A stretch of DNA of 62,098 bases from JARRON01 sp037383845 (lineage in GTDB: Bacteria > Pseudomonadota > Gammaproteobacteria > Steroidobacterales > XN24): contig JARRON010000009.1 in the NCBI GenBank assembly GCA_037383845.1, forward strand, positions 1 to 62,098, read 5' to 3'. Positions 26,807 through 34,686 of the stretch are shown piece after piece. Under the pieces are notes generated by a model that was not told the DNA's origin, did no database searches, and worked only from the letters and a program-made list of their open reading frames with translations. The number at the start of each line of letters is the position of its first letter. Within the stretch, counting starts at the first letter, position 1. A program made the position numbers and the translations under genes.

Positions 26807-29551
26807 ATGAAGGACAAGGCTGGCGCGCGTTCCGCGCTCGAGGTCAACGGCAAGAACTACAAGATCTGGGCCCTTGAGTCCCTGGGACAGGAACGGGTGG
26901 CCCGCCTCCCCTACTCCCTGCGGATCCTCCTGGAAAATCTTCTGCGCCACGAGGACGGGGTCAACGTGACCCGCGACGACATCGAGGCGCTGCTTGGCTG
27001 GGACCCGAAGGCCGAACCGGAAACCGAAATCGCTTTCACTCCCGCGCGGGTCATCCTGCAGGACTTCACAGGCGTGCCGGCCGTCGTGGATCTGGCCGCC
27101 ATGCGGGACGCCGTGGTCAAGCTCGGCGGCCGCGCCGAGGACATCAACCCGCTTTCGCCGGCGGAGCTCGTCATCGACCACTCGGTGCAGGTGGACGTCT
27201 TCGGCTCTGCCGATGCGCTGAAACGCAACAACGCCATCGAGTTCTCCCGAAACAAGGAGCGCTATTCATTCCTGCGCTGGGGCCAGGAGGCCTTCGACAA
27301 CTTCAAGGTGGTGCCACCGAATACCGGCATCGTCCACCAGGTGAACCTGGAATACCTGGCCCGGGTGGTGTTCGACACGCGCATCGACGGCGAGCACGTC
27401 GCCTACCCCGATACCCTGGTCGGCACGGACTCCCATACCACCATGATCAACGGCCTGGGCGTTCTGGGCTGGGGTGTGGGCGGCATCGAGGCCGAGGCCG
27501 CCATGCTCGGCCAGCCAGTGACCATGCTCATCCCGCAGGTCATCGGCGTGCGCCTGTCCGGCAGCCTGCGGGAGGGCGCCACCGCCACGGACCTGGTGCT
27601 GACCGTGACCGAGATGCTCCGGAAGCTCGGCGTGGTAGGGAAGTTCGTCGAGTTCTTCGGCGACGGGCTCTCCAACCTGCCGCTGGCAGACCGGGCGACC
27701 CTGGGCAACATGTCGCCGGAGTTCGGCAGCACCTGCGCAATCTTCCCCATCGACCGCGAAACCCTGCGCTACCTGGAGCTGTCGGGGCGGGAAGCGGAGC
27801 ATGTCGCCCTCATCGAGGCCTACGCGAAAGCCCAGGGTCTGTGGCGCGAAGACGGCCAGATGGACCCGGACTACACTCACGTCCTGGAACTGGACATGGG
27901 CGACGTGGAACCCAGCCTTGCAGGGCCGCGCCGGCCGCAGGACCGCATCCCGCTGAAGGCGGCGAAGGACACCTTCCATCACCACATGAAGTCCATCCAC
28001 GCCGACCGCGCCAACGCCAAGCCCCCGGCGGAGGCCCGGTTCGAGGACGAGGGCGGAGACACCGCCGTCGGTCGCCAGACGCCCGGCTCGGCCATCGTGG
28101 AGCGCGACGGAGACAGCTTTGAGATCCGCGACGGCGCCGTCCTCATCGCGGCCATCACCAGCTGCACCAACACCTCCAACCCGGCGGTGATGGTGGCGGC
28201 GGGCCTGCTGGCACGCAACGCCCACGAGAAGGGCCTGAAGGTGAAACCCTGGGTGAAGACGAGCCTGGCACCCGGGTCCAAGGTGGTGACGGAGTATCTT
28301 CAAAAGGCCGAACTGCTGGACGACCTCGAGGCGCTCGGGTTCAACGTGGTGGGCTATGGCTGCACCACCTGCATCGGCAATTCCGGCCCTCTGCCGGAGG
28401 ACATCGCCGAGGCGGTCACTACCGGCGATGTCGTCGGCACCTCCGTGCTGTCGGGCAACAGGAATTTCGAGGGCCGCATTCATCCCCTGGTGAGGATGAA
28501 CTTCCTCGCCTCGCCGCCACTGGTGGTGGCCTATGCCCTTGCAGGCACCATGGACTTCGACCTCAACAACGAAGCCCTGGGCGTCAACGGGGCCGGCAAG
28601 CCGGTTTATCTCAGGGACATCTGGCCCAGCGCCCGGGAAGTCCACGACACGATCCTCAAGACCGTCGATTCCGGGATGTTCCAGTCCAGCTATGGCGGCG
28701 TCTTCGAGGGCGACGACAACTGGCGCTCTCTGGACGTGCCCGAAGGCCAGATCTATGACTGGCCCGACGACTCGACCTATGTGCGGAACCCGCCCTACTT
28801 CGAGAACATGACGCTGGAGACCGGGGCGGTGGAGGACATCCGGGGCGCACGGGCTCTGGCCCTGCTGGGCGACTCCGTGACCACCGACCACATCTCCCCG
28901 GCGGGCAGCATCGCCAAGGACAGCCCCGCGGCCAGGTACCTCATGGAACAGGGGGTCGAGCCGCACGACTTCAACTCCTATGGTTCCCGCCGGGGTAATC
29001 ACGAGGTCATGATGCGCGGCACTTTCGCCAACATCCGGCTTCGCAACCAGCTGGCCCCGGGCACCGAGGGCGGCTGGACACGGCACCAGCCGAGCGGCGA
29101 GCAGATGACCATCTACGACGCGTCCCTCAGGTACCGGGAGGACAACGTGCCGCTGGTGATTCTTGCCGGCAAGGAATACGGCTCCGGATCTTCCCGGGAC
29201 TGGGCTGCCAAGGGCACGAAGCTGCTGGGCGTTGAGGCGGTCATCGCCGAGAGTTTCGAGCGGATCCACCGGTCCAACCTCATCGGAATGGGCGTGCTTC
29301 CTCTGCAGTTCCCCGAGGGCAAGAACGCCGCGTCCCTGGGGCTGGACGGGACCGAGACCTACGACATCGAGGGTGTGGCGGACGCCGACGCCCGGGAAGT
29401 CACCGTCACGGCAACGCCGGAAAACGGCGAGGCGGTGCGTTTTAAGGCCCGGGTGCGGATCGACACGCCGAAGGAGCGGGAGTATTACCGCAACGGCGGT
29501 ATCCTCCACTACGTGCTGAGGCAGCTGGCGGGAAGCCAGCAGGCCGCCTGA
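26807..29551 (+). CDS. acnA: Aconitate hydratase A
   Basis: Isomerises citrate to isocitrate in the TCA cycle and glyoxylate bypass; a [4Fe-4S] enzyme of the AcnA/IRP type. The 914 residues carry the cluster cysteines in TSCTNTSNP and GYGCTTCIGNSGPL, and substrate-site motifs GTDSHTTMINGLGVLGWGVGGIEAE (split here as GTDSHTTMI and GWGVGGIEAE), SVTTDHISPAG and YGSGSSRDWAAKG. Length agrees with AcnA (about 890-915) and not with AcnB. GGAGGA precedes the ATG by four bases. AcnA is generally the stable, stress-resistant isoform. It also supplies the AceA substrate isocitrate. Confidence 0.97.
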   Translation: MKDKAGARSALEVNGKNYKIWALESLGQERVARLPYSLRILLENLLRHEDGVNVTRDDIEALLGWDPKAEPETEIAFTPARVILQDFTGVPAVVDLAAMRDAVVKLGGRAEDINPLSPAELVIDHSVQVDVFGSADALKRNNAIEFSRNKERYSFLRWGQEAFDNFKVVPPNTGIVHQVNLEYLARVVFDTRIDGEHVAYPDTLVGTDSHTTMINGLGVLGWGVGGIEAEAAMLGQPVTMLIPQVIGVRLSGSLREGATATDLVLTVTEMLRKLGVVGKFVEFFGDGLSNLPLADRATLGNMSPEFGSTCAIFPIDRETLRYLELSGREAEHVALIEAYAKAQGLWREDGQMDPDYTHVLELDMGDVEPSLAGPRRPQDRIPLKAAKDTFHHHMKSIHADRANAKPPAEARFEDEGGDTAVGRQTPGSAIVERDGDSFEIRDGAVLIAAITSCTNTSNPAVMVAAGLLARNAHEKGLKVKPWVKTSLAPGSKVVTEYLQKAELLDDLEALGFNVVGYGCTTCIGNSGPLPEDIAEAVTTGDVVGTSVLSGNRNFEGRIHPLVRMNFLASPPLVVAYALAGTMDFDLNNEALGVNGAGKPVYLRDIWPSAREVHDTILKTVDSGMFQSSYGGVFEGDDNWRSLDVPEGQIYDWPDDSTYVRNPPYFENMTLETGAVEDIRGARALALLGDSVTTDHISPAGSIAKDSPAARYLMEQGVEPHDFNSYGSRRGNHEVMMRGTFANIRLRNQLAPGTEGGWTRHQPSGEQMTIYDASLRYREDNVPLVILAGKEYGSGSSRDWAAKGTKLLGVEAVIAESFERIHRSNLIGMGVLPLQFPEGKNAASLGLDGTETYDIEGVADADAREVTVTATPENGEAVRFKARVRIDTPKEREYYRNGGILHYVLRQLAGSQQAA

Positions 29552-29559
29552 GGCCGCCA

Positions 29560-30330
29560 GTGTCCACACCGCGCCTCCCTGACGGCCTGCTGGAGCGGCT
29601 GGCCGGCGGGGGTGGCGTGGTGTTCCTGACCGGTTCCGGGATCTCGGCGGAAAGCGGCGTCCCGACCTTCCGCGACGCCCTGACCGGGCTCTGGGCACGC
29701 AACCGGCCGGAGGAACTGGCGACACCGGAAGCCTTCCGCCGGGATCCGGATCACGTCTGGGGCTGGTACCAGGCCCGCCGCCGGGGCGTGATGGCGGTGG
29801 ATCCCAACCCGGGCCACCATGCCCTGCGAGAACTGCAGTCCATTCTCGGAAAGACGACGCTGGTCACCCAGAACGTGGACGGACTCCACCAGAGGGCCGG
29901 CAGCCGTGACGTGCTGGAATTCCACGGCAGCCTCCTGCGGGATCGATGCAGCGAATGCGACCACCGGGCACCCGCCGGTGACCTGGAGCGGGACACACCG
30001 CCGCCGTGTCCGCACTGCGGCGGCCTGATGCGCCCGGACGTGGTGTGGTTCGGCGAGATGATCCCGCCGTCTGCTCTCGAGGGGGCGTGGCAGGCCGCGG
30101 CGTCCTGCACGTTGTTCTTTTCTATCGGCACGTCAGGCCTCGTCTACCCCGCCGCCGAGCTTGCGGAGGTTGCCGGCGCCCGGGGCGCGGCGCTTTGCGA
30201 AATCAACACCGATCCCACGCCCCTTAGCGCCCGCTGCGACTGGGTGCTGCAGGGACGGGCCGGCGAGGTGCTGCCCGGCCTGGTCCGGGCGCTGTCGGCC
30301 AGGCCGGGTCCGGGCGGATCCCGGCAGTGA
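29560..30330 (+). CDS. cobB: SIR2-family NAD-dependent protein deacylase
   Basis: A 256-residue sirtuin. Motifs: GSGISAESGVPTFRD (NAD binding, residues 24-38), the acyl-pocket pair in WYQAR (Tyr-x-x-Arg, the class III signature for succinyl/malonyl-lysine), TQNVDGLHQRAG with the catalytic histidine in EFHGSL, and a zinc site of two CxxC pairs (CSEC and CPHC). It should remove acyl groups from lysines with consumption of NAD. Translation starts at GTG eight bases after acnA, and its stop overlaps the next start (GTGA), so it appears cotranscribed with acnA and a patatin-like gene. Confidence 0.92.
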   Translation: MSTPRLPDGLLERLAGGGGVVFLTGSGISAESGVPTFRDALTGLWARNRPEELATPEAFRRDPDHVWGWYQARRRGVMAVDPNPGHHALRELQSILGKTTLVTQNVDGLHQRAGSRDVLEFHGSLLRDRCSECDHRAPAGDLERDTPPPCPHCGGLMRPDVVWFGEMIPPSALEGAWQAAASCTLFFSIGTSGLVYPAAELAEVAGARGAALCEINTDPTPLSARCDWVLQGRAGEVLPGLVRALSARPGPGGSRQ

Positions 30331-31106
30331 CCCTGGCGCTGGCCCTGGAGGGCTGCGCCGGCCGGGCCGCATTCCAGGTAGGCGCCGTCGAGTGGTTCGG
30401 GGAACAGGGACTCCGGGTGACCGCAGCGGCGGGGGCAAGCTCAGGCAGCATCGTCGCCGCCTTGACGGCCTTTCTGCCCGCACGGGAACTCCGGGAGGCC
30501 TGGCTGGCCGGTGCGGGTGAGCGGGTGTTCCGTCCCGAGATGCTCCTTCGCGGCCGCTGGCCCCTTGTGATGAGCGACATCGTGGGCAACGCGCTGGAGA
30601 CCGTGCTCGGCGGCGCCAGGCTCGCTGAGTCGCCCATCCCCCTGGCCATCCCGGTCACCCATGCCGGCCGCCGAGGCCGGACCCGACGGGTGCTCACCCG
30701 GAAAGATGACGTCCCCGTCGTGGACGCCGTGCTGGCATCCTGCTTCGTGCCCGGCCCGTATGCGCGACGAATCGTCATCGGCGGACGGCTCGCCCTGGAT
30801 GGGGCATGGCAGGTGCGAACGCCCGTTGAGGAGGCCATGGCCCTGGGCGGGGGGCAGTGCCTCGCCATCGTGACGAACTCCGAAAAAGCCCTTTACCGGG
30901 GCTATCCCGTGAAGCGAGCCGCGGCCGTGCCCGCCGGCTGCAGGGTCCTCGGCCCGGACCAGCCCCTCGCCCTGGGTTCCTTCGACACCGACCGCGGCCG
31001 AATCCTTGCCGCCATGGCGGCTGGCCGGAGTGCGGCCATGAGACTTGCAGCCAGCGGGGCGGTGCCGGGAGATGAGGACGGGGAGGTTCAGGCCGGCGGA
31101 TCGTAG
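30327..31106 (+). CDS. Patatin-like phospholipase-fold protein
   Basis: A 259-residue cytoplasmic patatin-fold serine hydrolase. The oxyanion glycine region is near EGCAGRAAFQVG, the nucleophile elbow is GASSG (Ser38), and the second catalytic residue is Asp158 in ALDGAWQV, so the Ser-Asp dyad is intact. Substrate unknown; the family hydrolyses phospholipid acyl esters. It starts at a GTG overlapping the sirtuin stop by four bases, which indicates coupled translation. Its 3' end overlaps the convergent metallopeptidase gene by 19 bases. Confidence 0.8.
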   Translation: MTLALALEGCAGRAAFQVGAVEWFGEQGLRVTAAAGASSGSIVAALTAFLPARELREAWLAGAGERVFRPEMLLRGRWPLVMSDIVGNALETVLGGARLAESPIPLAIPVTHAGRRGRTRRVLTRKDDVPVVDAVLASCFVPGPYARRIVIGGRLALDGAWQVRTPVEEAMALGGGQCLAIVTNSEKALYRGYPVKRAAAVPAGCRVLGPDQPLALGSFDTDRGRILAAMAAGRSAAMRLAASGAVPGDEDGEVQAGGS

Positions 31107-31852
31107 GTCACCCAGGCCGGCACGTCGCGCCAGGCCTGGTTAAGGGCCGCCTCCCGGTCCCGGAAGTCCGGCGCGTGACGTCTGACCAGTCGCCAGAAGG
31201 CCGGGGAGTGATTCAGGTGCCGCGTGTGGCAGAGCTCGTGCACACAGACCTGGCGAACCAGAGCGGGATCAAGGAACAGCAGCGCGCAGTTCAGGCTGAT
31301 GCGGCCATCTGCGCTGCAGCTTCCCCACCGGGAGCGCTGGCGCCGGATACTGACGGAGGAAAACGGCAGTTCCAGTTCCCGGCTCACCGCCTCCATCCAC
31401 GGGACCAGCACTGCCTTCGCGCGGACCCTGAGCCACCGGCGCAGGCGGTCCCGGCGCCACTGATCGTCGGCCGGGCCCGACAGTCTCAGGACCCCGCCGC
31501 CCGCCGCCGGCGCCTCGCTGAGCCGGCGCGGGCCGGCGCCGTAGCTCACGCGCCAGGTCTCCTCCACGGCCCGCAGCTGCAGGTCGCCGGGCGGATCCAG
31601 CGAGTGGGGGCCGTGGACCTCGAGCATCGTCCTGCGGGCTTCTTCGATCCACGCCCGGTGGCTGGCCAGAAACGCCTCGATCCGCCGGCGCCCGGTCCGC
31701 GGCGGTACCACCACCTCGACCACCCCGTGGGGGAACACCCGGAGACCAAGCCGTCTCGCCCGGCGACTCTCCCGATACACCACGGCCTCCGTGGCGCCGA
31801 ACAGGGAAAGCTGCGCGGCGTCGGCGCTAGTCCTGTCCGGGCCGCTCGCCAC
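31088..31852 (-). CDS. YgjP/WLM-like M48-type metallopeptidase domain protein
   Basis: A 254-residue protein with the zinc motif HELCH (residues 205-209) and a third histidine near 215 (LNHSPAFW), preceded by RSRWGSCSADGRISLNCALL, the signature of the YgjP/SprT-like group (DUF45). Homologues have been described as UTP pyrophosphatase-related or as metal-dependent peptidases, so the activity is uncertain. No signal peptide. The GTG start lies 26 bases inside the 3' end of the upstream lipoprotein gene, so the two are likely cotranscribed. It overlaps the convergent patatin gene at its 3' end. Confidence 0.8.
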   Translation of the reverse strand: MASGPDRTSADAAQLSLFGATEAVVYRESRRARRLGLRVFPHGVVEVVVPPRTGRRRIEAFLASHRAWIEEARRTMLEVHGPHSLDPPGDLQLRAVEETWRVSYGAGPRRLSEAPAAGGGVLRLSGPADDQWRRDRLRRWLRVRAKAVLVPWMEAVSRELELPFSSVSIRRQRSRWGSCSADGRISLNCALLFLDPALVRQVCVHELCHTRHLNHSPAFWRLVRRHAPDFRDREAALNQAWRDVPAWVTYDPPA

Positions 31853-32537
31853 TGAACCGGACGGGCTCCGCCCCGTCGATGTCGCCGACCTCGGCAGTCT
31901 CGTGCACGTAGAGCGTGACCGGCCGCTCGAATTCCAGGCCGCCGAGAATCCGGGTCTGTGGCCCGATGGTGATCACGGGCCGGCTGTCCGAGATATTCCC
32001 CTCCGCCTTCCGGACCCGCACCTTGCCCGTCACTACGGAGCCGTCGGTGATGAGCATATCCCCGTTGACGTTGGACACGTCGCCTTCCACGCGGGTGGCG
32101 GTCATCTCGATCTCGCCGTTGACGGTGATGACGTCGCCGGCGGCGGCCGTACCCGCGCCCAGCCAAACGTCGCCGTTCACCATCTCGATGTCGCCATCGA
32201 TGCGCACCCCGCTGCCTGCGCGGATGCTGCCGTTGACCGTCTGCAGGCTTCCCGTGACCGCATCCGAGCCGATTTCCATGCGGCCGTTGACGGTCCCGCA
32301 GTCGCCGACCACGGCGTTGTTTCCGACGTGGATGCGGCCGTTCACCGTGCGGAATGCCGTCGAGCCGAGCCGGGCGCCCTCGCCCACGATCACGCTGCCG
32401 TTGACGGTCATGCTGTCCGGCGCCTCCGTGGCGCCGGGAGGAATCCTGATGTCCTCGTTAACCGTCGCGTCGCAGCCGCCCAGCACCAGCAGGACGCCGA
32501 GCAGGGCCATCGCCGGCAGAGTGGGACGCCTGGTCAT
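31827..32537 (-). CDS. Beta-helix lipoprotein with TVNG repeats
   Basis: A 236-residue predicted lipoprotein. A signal peptide ends in the lipobox LGGC (Cys near residue 22). From about residue 42 to 165 there are seven copies of a 15-18-residue repeat centred on (T/M/N)VNG followed by alternating hydrophobic residues, for example TVNGRIHVGNNAVVGD. This is the pattern of a right- or left-handed parallel beta-helix such as bactofilin-like or hexapeptide proteins. A final beta-rich segment (GPQTRILGGLEFERPVTLYV) closes the protein. Function unknown; an outer-membrane or periplasmic scaffold is one possibility. It lies between fadH and the metallopeptidase gene, all on the minus strand. Confidence 0.75.
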   Translation of the reverse strand: MTRRPTLPAMALLGVLLVLGGCDATVNEDIRIPPGATEAPDSMTVNGSVIVGEGARLGSTAFRTVNGRIHVGNNAVVGDCGTVNGRMEIGSDAVTGSLQTVNGSIRAGSGVRIDGDIEMVNGDVWLGAGTAAAGDVITVNGEIEMTATRVEGDVSNVNGDMLITDGSVVTGKVRVRKAEGNISDSRPVITIGPQTRILGGLEFERPVTLYVHETAEVGDIDGAEPVRFSGERPGQD

Positions 32538-32557
32538 GATTCTTCCCTCCTTCGCGG

Positions 32558-34582
32558 CTACAGCGCGGCAGCCACCCGGGTGGCCTGGCTGATGGCGCGC
32601 TTCGCGTCCAGTTCCCGGGCCTCGTCCGCCCCGCCCACCAGGGTGAAGGGGACGTTCGCGGAGGCCAGTTCATCGGCCAGGTCCCGGCACGGCTCCTGAC
32701 CTGCGCAGACCACGACGTTGTCCACGTCCAGGAGCTTTTCCTCATCGTCGATGCGGACCCGGAGTCCGCGGTCCTCGACGCCCAGATACTCTACACCGGG
32801 AATCATGTGGACCCCCCGCCGGGCGAGACCCATCCGGTGGGCCCAGCCGGTGGTCTTGCCCAGTCCCCGGCCCGGGCGACTGGTCTTCCGCTGTAGAAGC
32901 CAGATCTCCCGCCCGCTGCTCGTCGGGCGAGGTTCGATGTTCTCCACCCCGCCCCGGGCCGAAATAGCCGGGTCGATACCCCATTCGGAGTAGAACGCCT
33001 CCGCTGTCTCCTCGGGCTCTCCGCCGTGGGACAGGAAGGTAGCCACGTCGAAACCGATTCCCCCGGCGCCGATGATGGCCACGCGCCGGCCGACGGGCTG
33101 CTGGCGCAGGAGCACATCTATGTACGAAAGGACCTCCGGCCGGTCCAGGCCCGGGATGCCGGGACGTCGCGGCGTGACGCCGGTGGCCAGGACCACGTGG
33201 TCGAAGCCGTCTTCCGCCAGCGCCGCCGCCGTTGCCTCGGTGCCCAGACGGACCTCGACGCCGGTGAGTTCCAGCTGGCGTCCGAAATAGCGCAGTGTCT
33301 CGCTGAACTCGCTCTTCCCGGGTATCTCCCTGGCCATGAGGAACTGGCCGCCGATGCGGCCGCCGGCCTCGAACAGCGTCACCCGGTGGCCCCGCCGGGC
33401 CGCGGTGACCGCGGCTGCCAGTCCCGCCGGGCCTGCCCCCACCACCGCGACGTTGAGCGGTGTCTGCGCCGGCGCGAGAACCAGCTCGGTCTCGTAGCAG
33501 GCCATGGGATTAACCAGGCAGGTGGAGCGCTTGCCGGCGAAAGTGTGGTCCAGGCAGGCCTGGTTACAGGCGATGCAGGTGTTGATTTCGTCGGCCCGAT
33601 CCTCGGCACACTTCCGTACGAATTCCGGGTCCGCCAGGAAAGGCCGCGCCATGCTCACCATGTCCGCCTCGCCGTCGGCGAGGATGCGCTCGGCCACCTC
33701 GGGAGTGTTGATCCGGTTCGTGGCGATCACGGGGACGTCAAGCGCTTCCCGCAGGCGCGCCGTGACCCGGCTGAAACTGGCCCGCGGCACCAGCGTCGCG
33801 ATGGTCGGGATCCGTGCCTCGTGCCAGCCGATTCCGGTGTTGATCAGCGTAGCACCCGCGGCGGCGACCCGGCGGCCGAGATCCACGACCTCCTCCCATG
33901 TGCTTCCTCCCTCCACCAGGTCGAGTGCAGACAGCCGGTAGATGAGAATGAAGTCCGGACCGACGGACTCCCTGATGCGCGAGACGATCTCCACCGGCAA
34001 CCGGCTGCGGCGCGCGAAGTCCCCTCCCCACGCGTCCCGGCGCTTGTTCGTGCGCTGGGCGATGAACTCGTTGATGAAATAGCCCTCCGAGCCCATCACC
34101 TCGACCCCGTCGTAGCCCGCTTCCCGGGCCAGCCCGGCGCAGCGGACGAAGTCCCGGATCTGCTTCTCGACCCCCCGGGCCGAGAGCGCCCGTGGCCTGA
34201 AGGGGGAGATTGGCGACTTGATCGCCGAAGGCGCTACCGCCAGCGGATGGTAGGCATAGCGTCCCGCGTGAAGGATCTGCATGCAAACCCGCCCTCCGGC
34301 GCCATGCACGGCCCGCGTCACCTCGCGGTGTCGGGAGACTTCCCGGCGCGACGAGAGCTTGCCCGCGAACGGCGCGACCCAGCCAGCGACATTGGGCGCG
34401 ATCCCTCCGGTTACGATGAGCCCTGCCCCGCCGGCGGCCCGTTCCGCCAGGTAAGCCGCGAGCTTCGGAAAGTTCCTGGCACGGTCCTCCAGGCCCGTGT
34501 GCATGGACCCCATGAGCACCCGGTTGGGCAGCGTGACGTGGCCCAGGTCCAGGGGCGCAAGCAGGTGCGGGTAAGGGGTCAT
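32558..34582 (-). CDS. fadH: NADPH-dependent 2,4-dienoyl-CoA reductase
   Basis: Reduces 2,4-dienoyl-CoA during beta-oxidation of unsaturated fatty acids. The 674-residue protein matches E. coli FadH (672): an N-terminal Old-Yellow-Enzyme-type TIM barrel (LPNRVLMGSMHTGLE, ILHAGRYAYH), the [4Fe-4S] cysteines in CIACNQACLDHTF followed by STCLVNP, then FAD and NADPH domains (VVGAGPAGLAAAVTAARRGH; AIIGAGGIGFDVATFLS). It is divergent, 104 bases away, from the wax synthase gene, placing fatty acid oxidation and storage side by side. Confidence 0.96.
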   Translation of the reverse strand: MTPYPHLLAPLDLGHVTLPNRVLMGSMHTGLEDRARNFPKLAAYLAERAAGGAGLIVTGGIAPNVAGWVAPFAGKLSSRREVSRHREVTRAVHGAGGRVCMQILHAGRYAYHPLAVAPSAIKSPISPFRPRALSARGVEKQIRDFVRCAGLAREAGYDGVEVMGSEGYFINEFIAQRTNKRRDAWGGDFARRSRLPVEIVSRIRESVGPDFILIYRLSALDLVEGGSTWEEVVDLGRRVAAAGATLINTGIGWHEARIPTIATLVPRASFSRVTARLREALDVPVIATNRINTPEVAERILADGEADMVSMARPFLADPEFVRKCAEDRADEINTCIACNQACLDHTFAGKRSTCLVNPMACYETELVLAPAQTPLNVAVVGAGPAGLAAAVTAARRGHRVTLFEAGGRIGGQFLMAREIPGKSEFSETLRYFGRQLELTGVEVRLGTEATAAALAEDGFDHVVLATGVTPRRPGIPGLDRPEVLSYIDVLLRQQPVGRRVAIIGAGGIGFDVATFLSHGGEPEETAEAFYSEWGIDPAISARGGVENIEPRPTSSGREIWLLQRKTSRPGRGLGKTTGWAHRMGLARRGVHMIPGVEYLGVEDRGLRVRIDDEEKLLDVDNVVVCAGQEPCRDLADELASANVPFTLVGGADEARELDAKRAISQATRVAAAL

Positions 34583-34686
34583 GGCGAAGACTCGCGGGAA
34601 CCAGCAGGGACTATACCGGCCGGGCTCCCGGGCGCAAGCGGGATCCCGGCCGGCTGGTGTACCATGCCGTTCTGCCGGAGGTTGTC

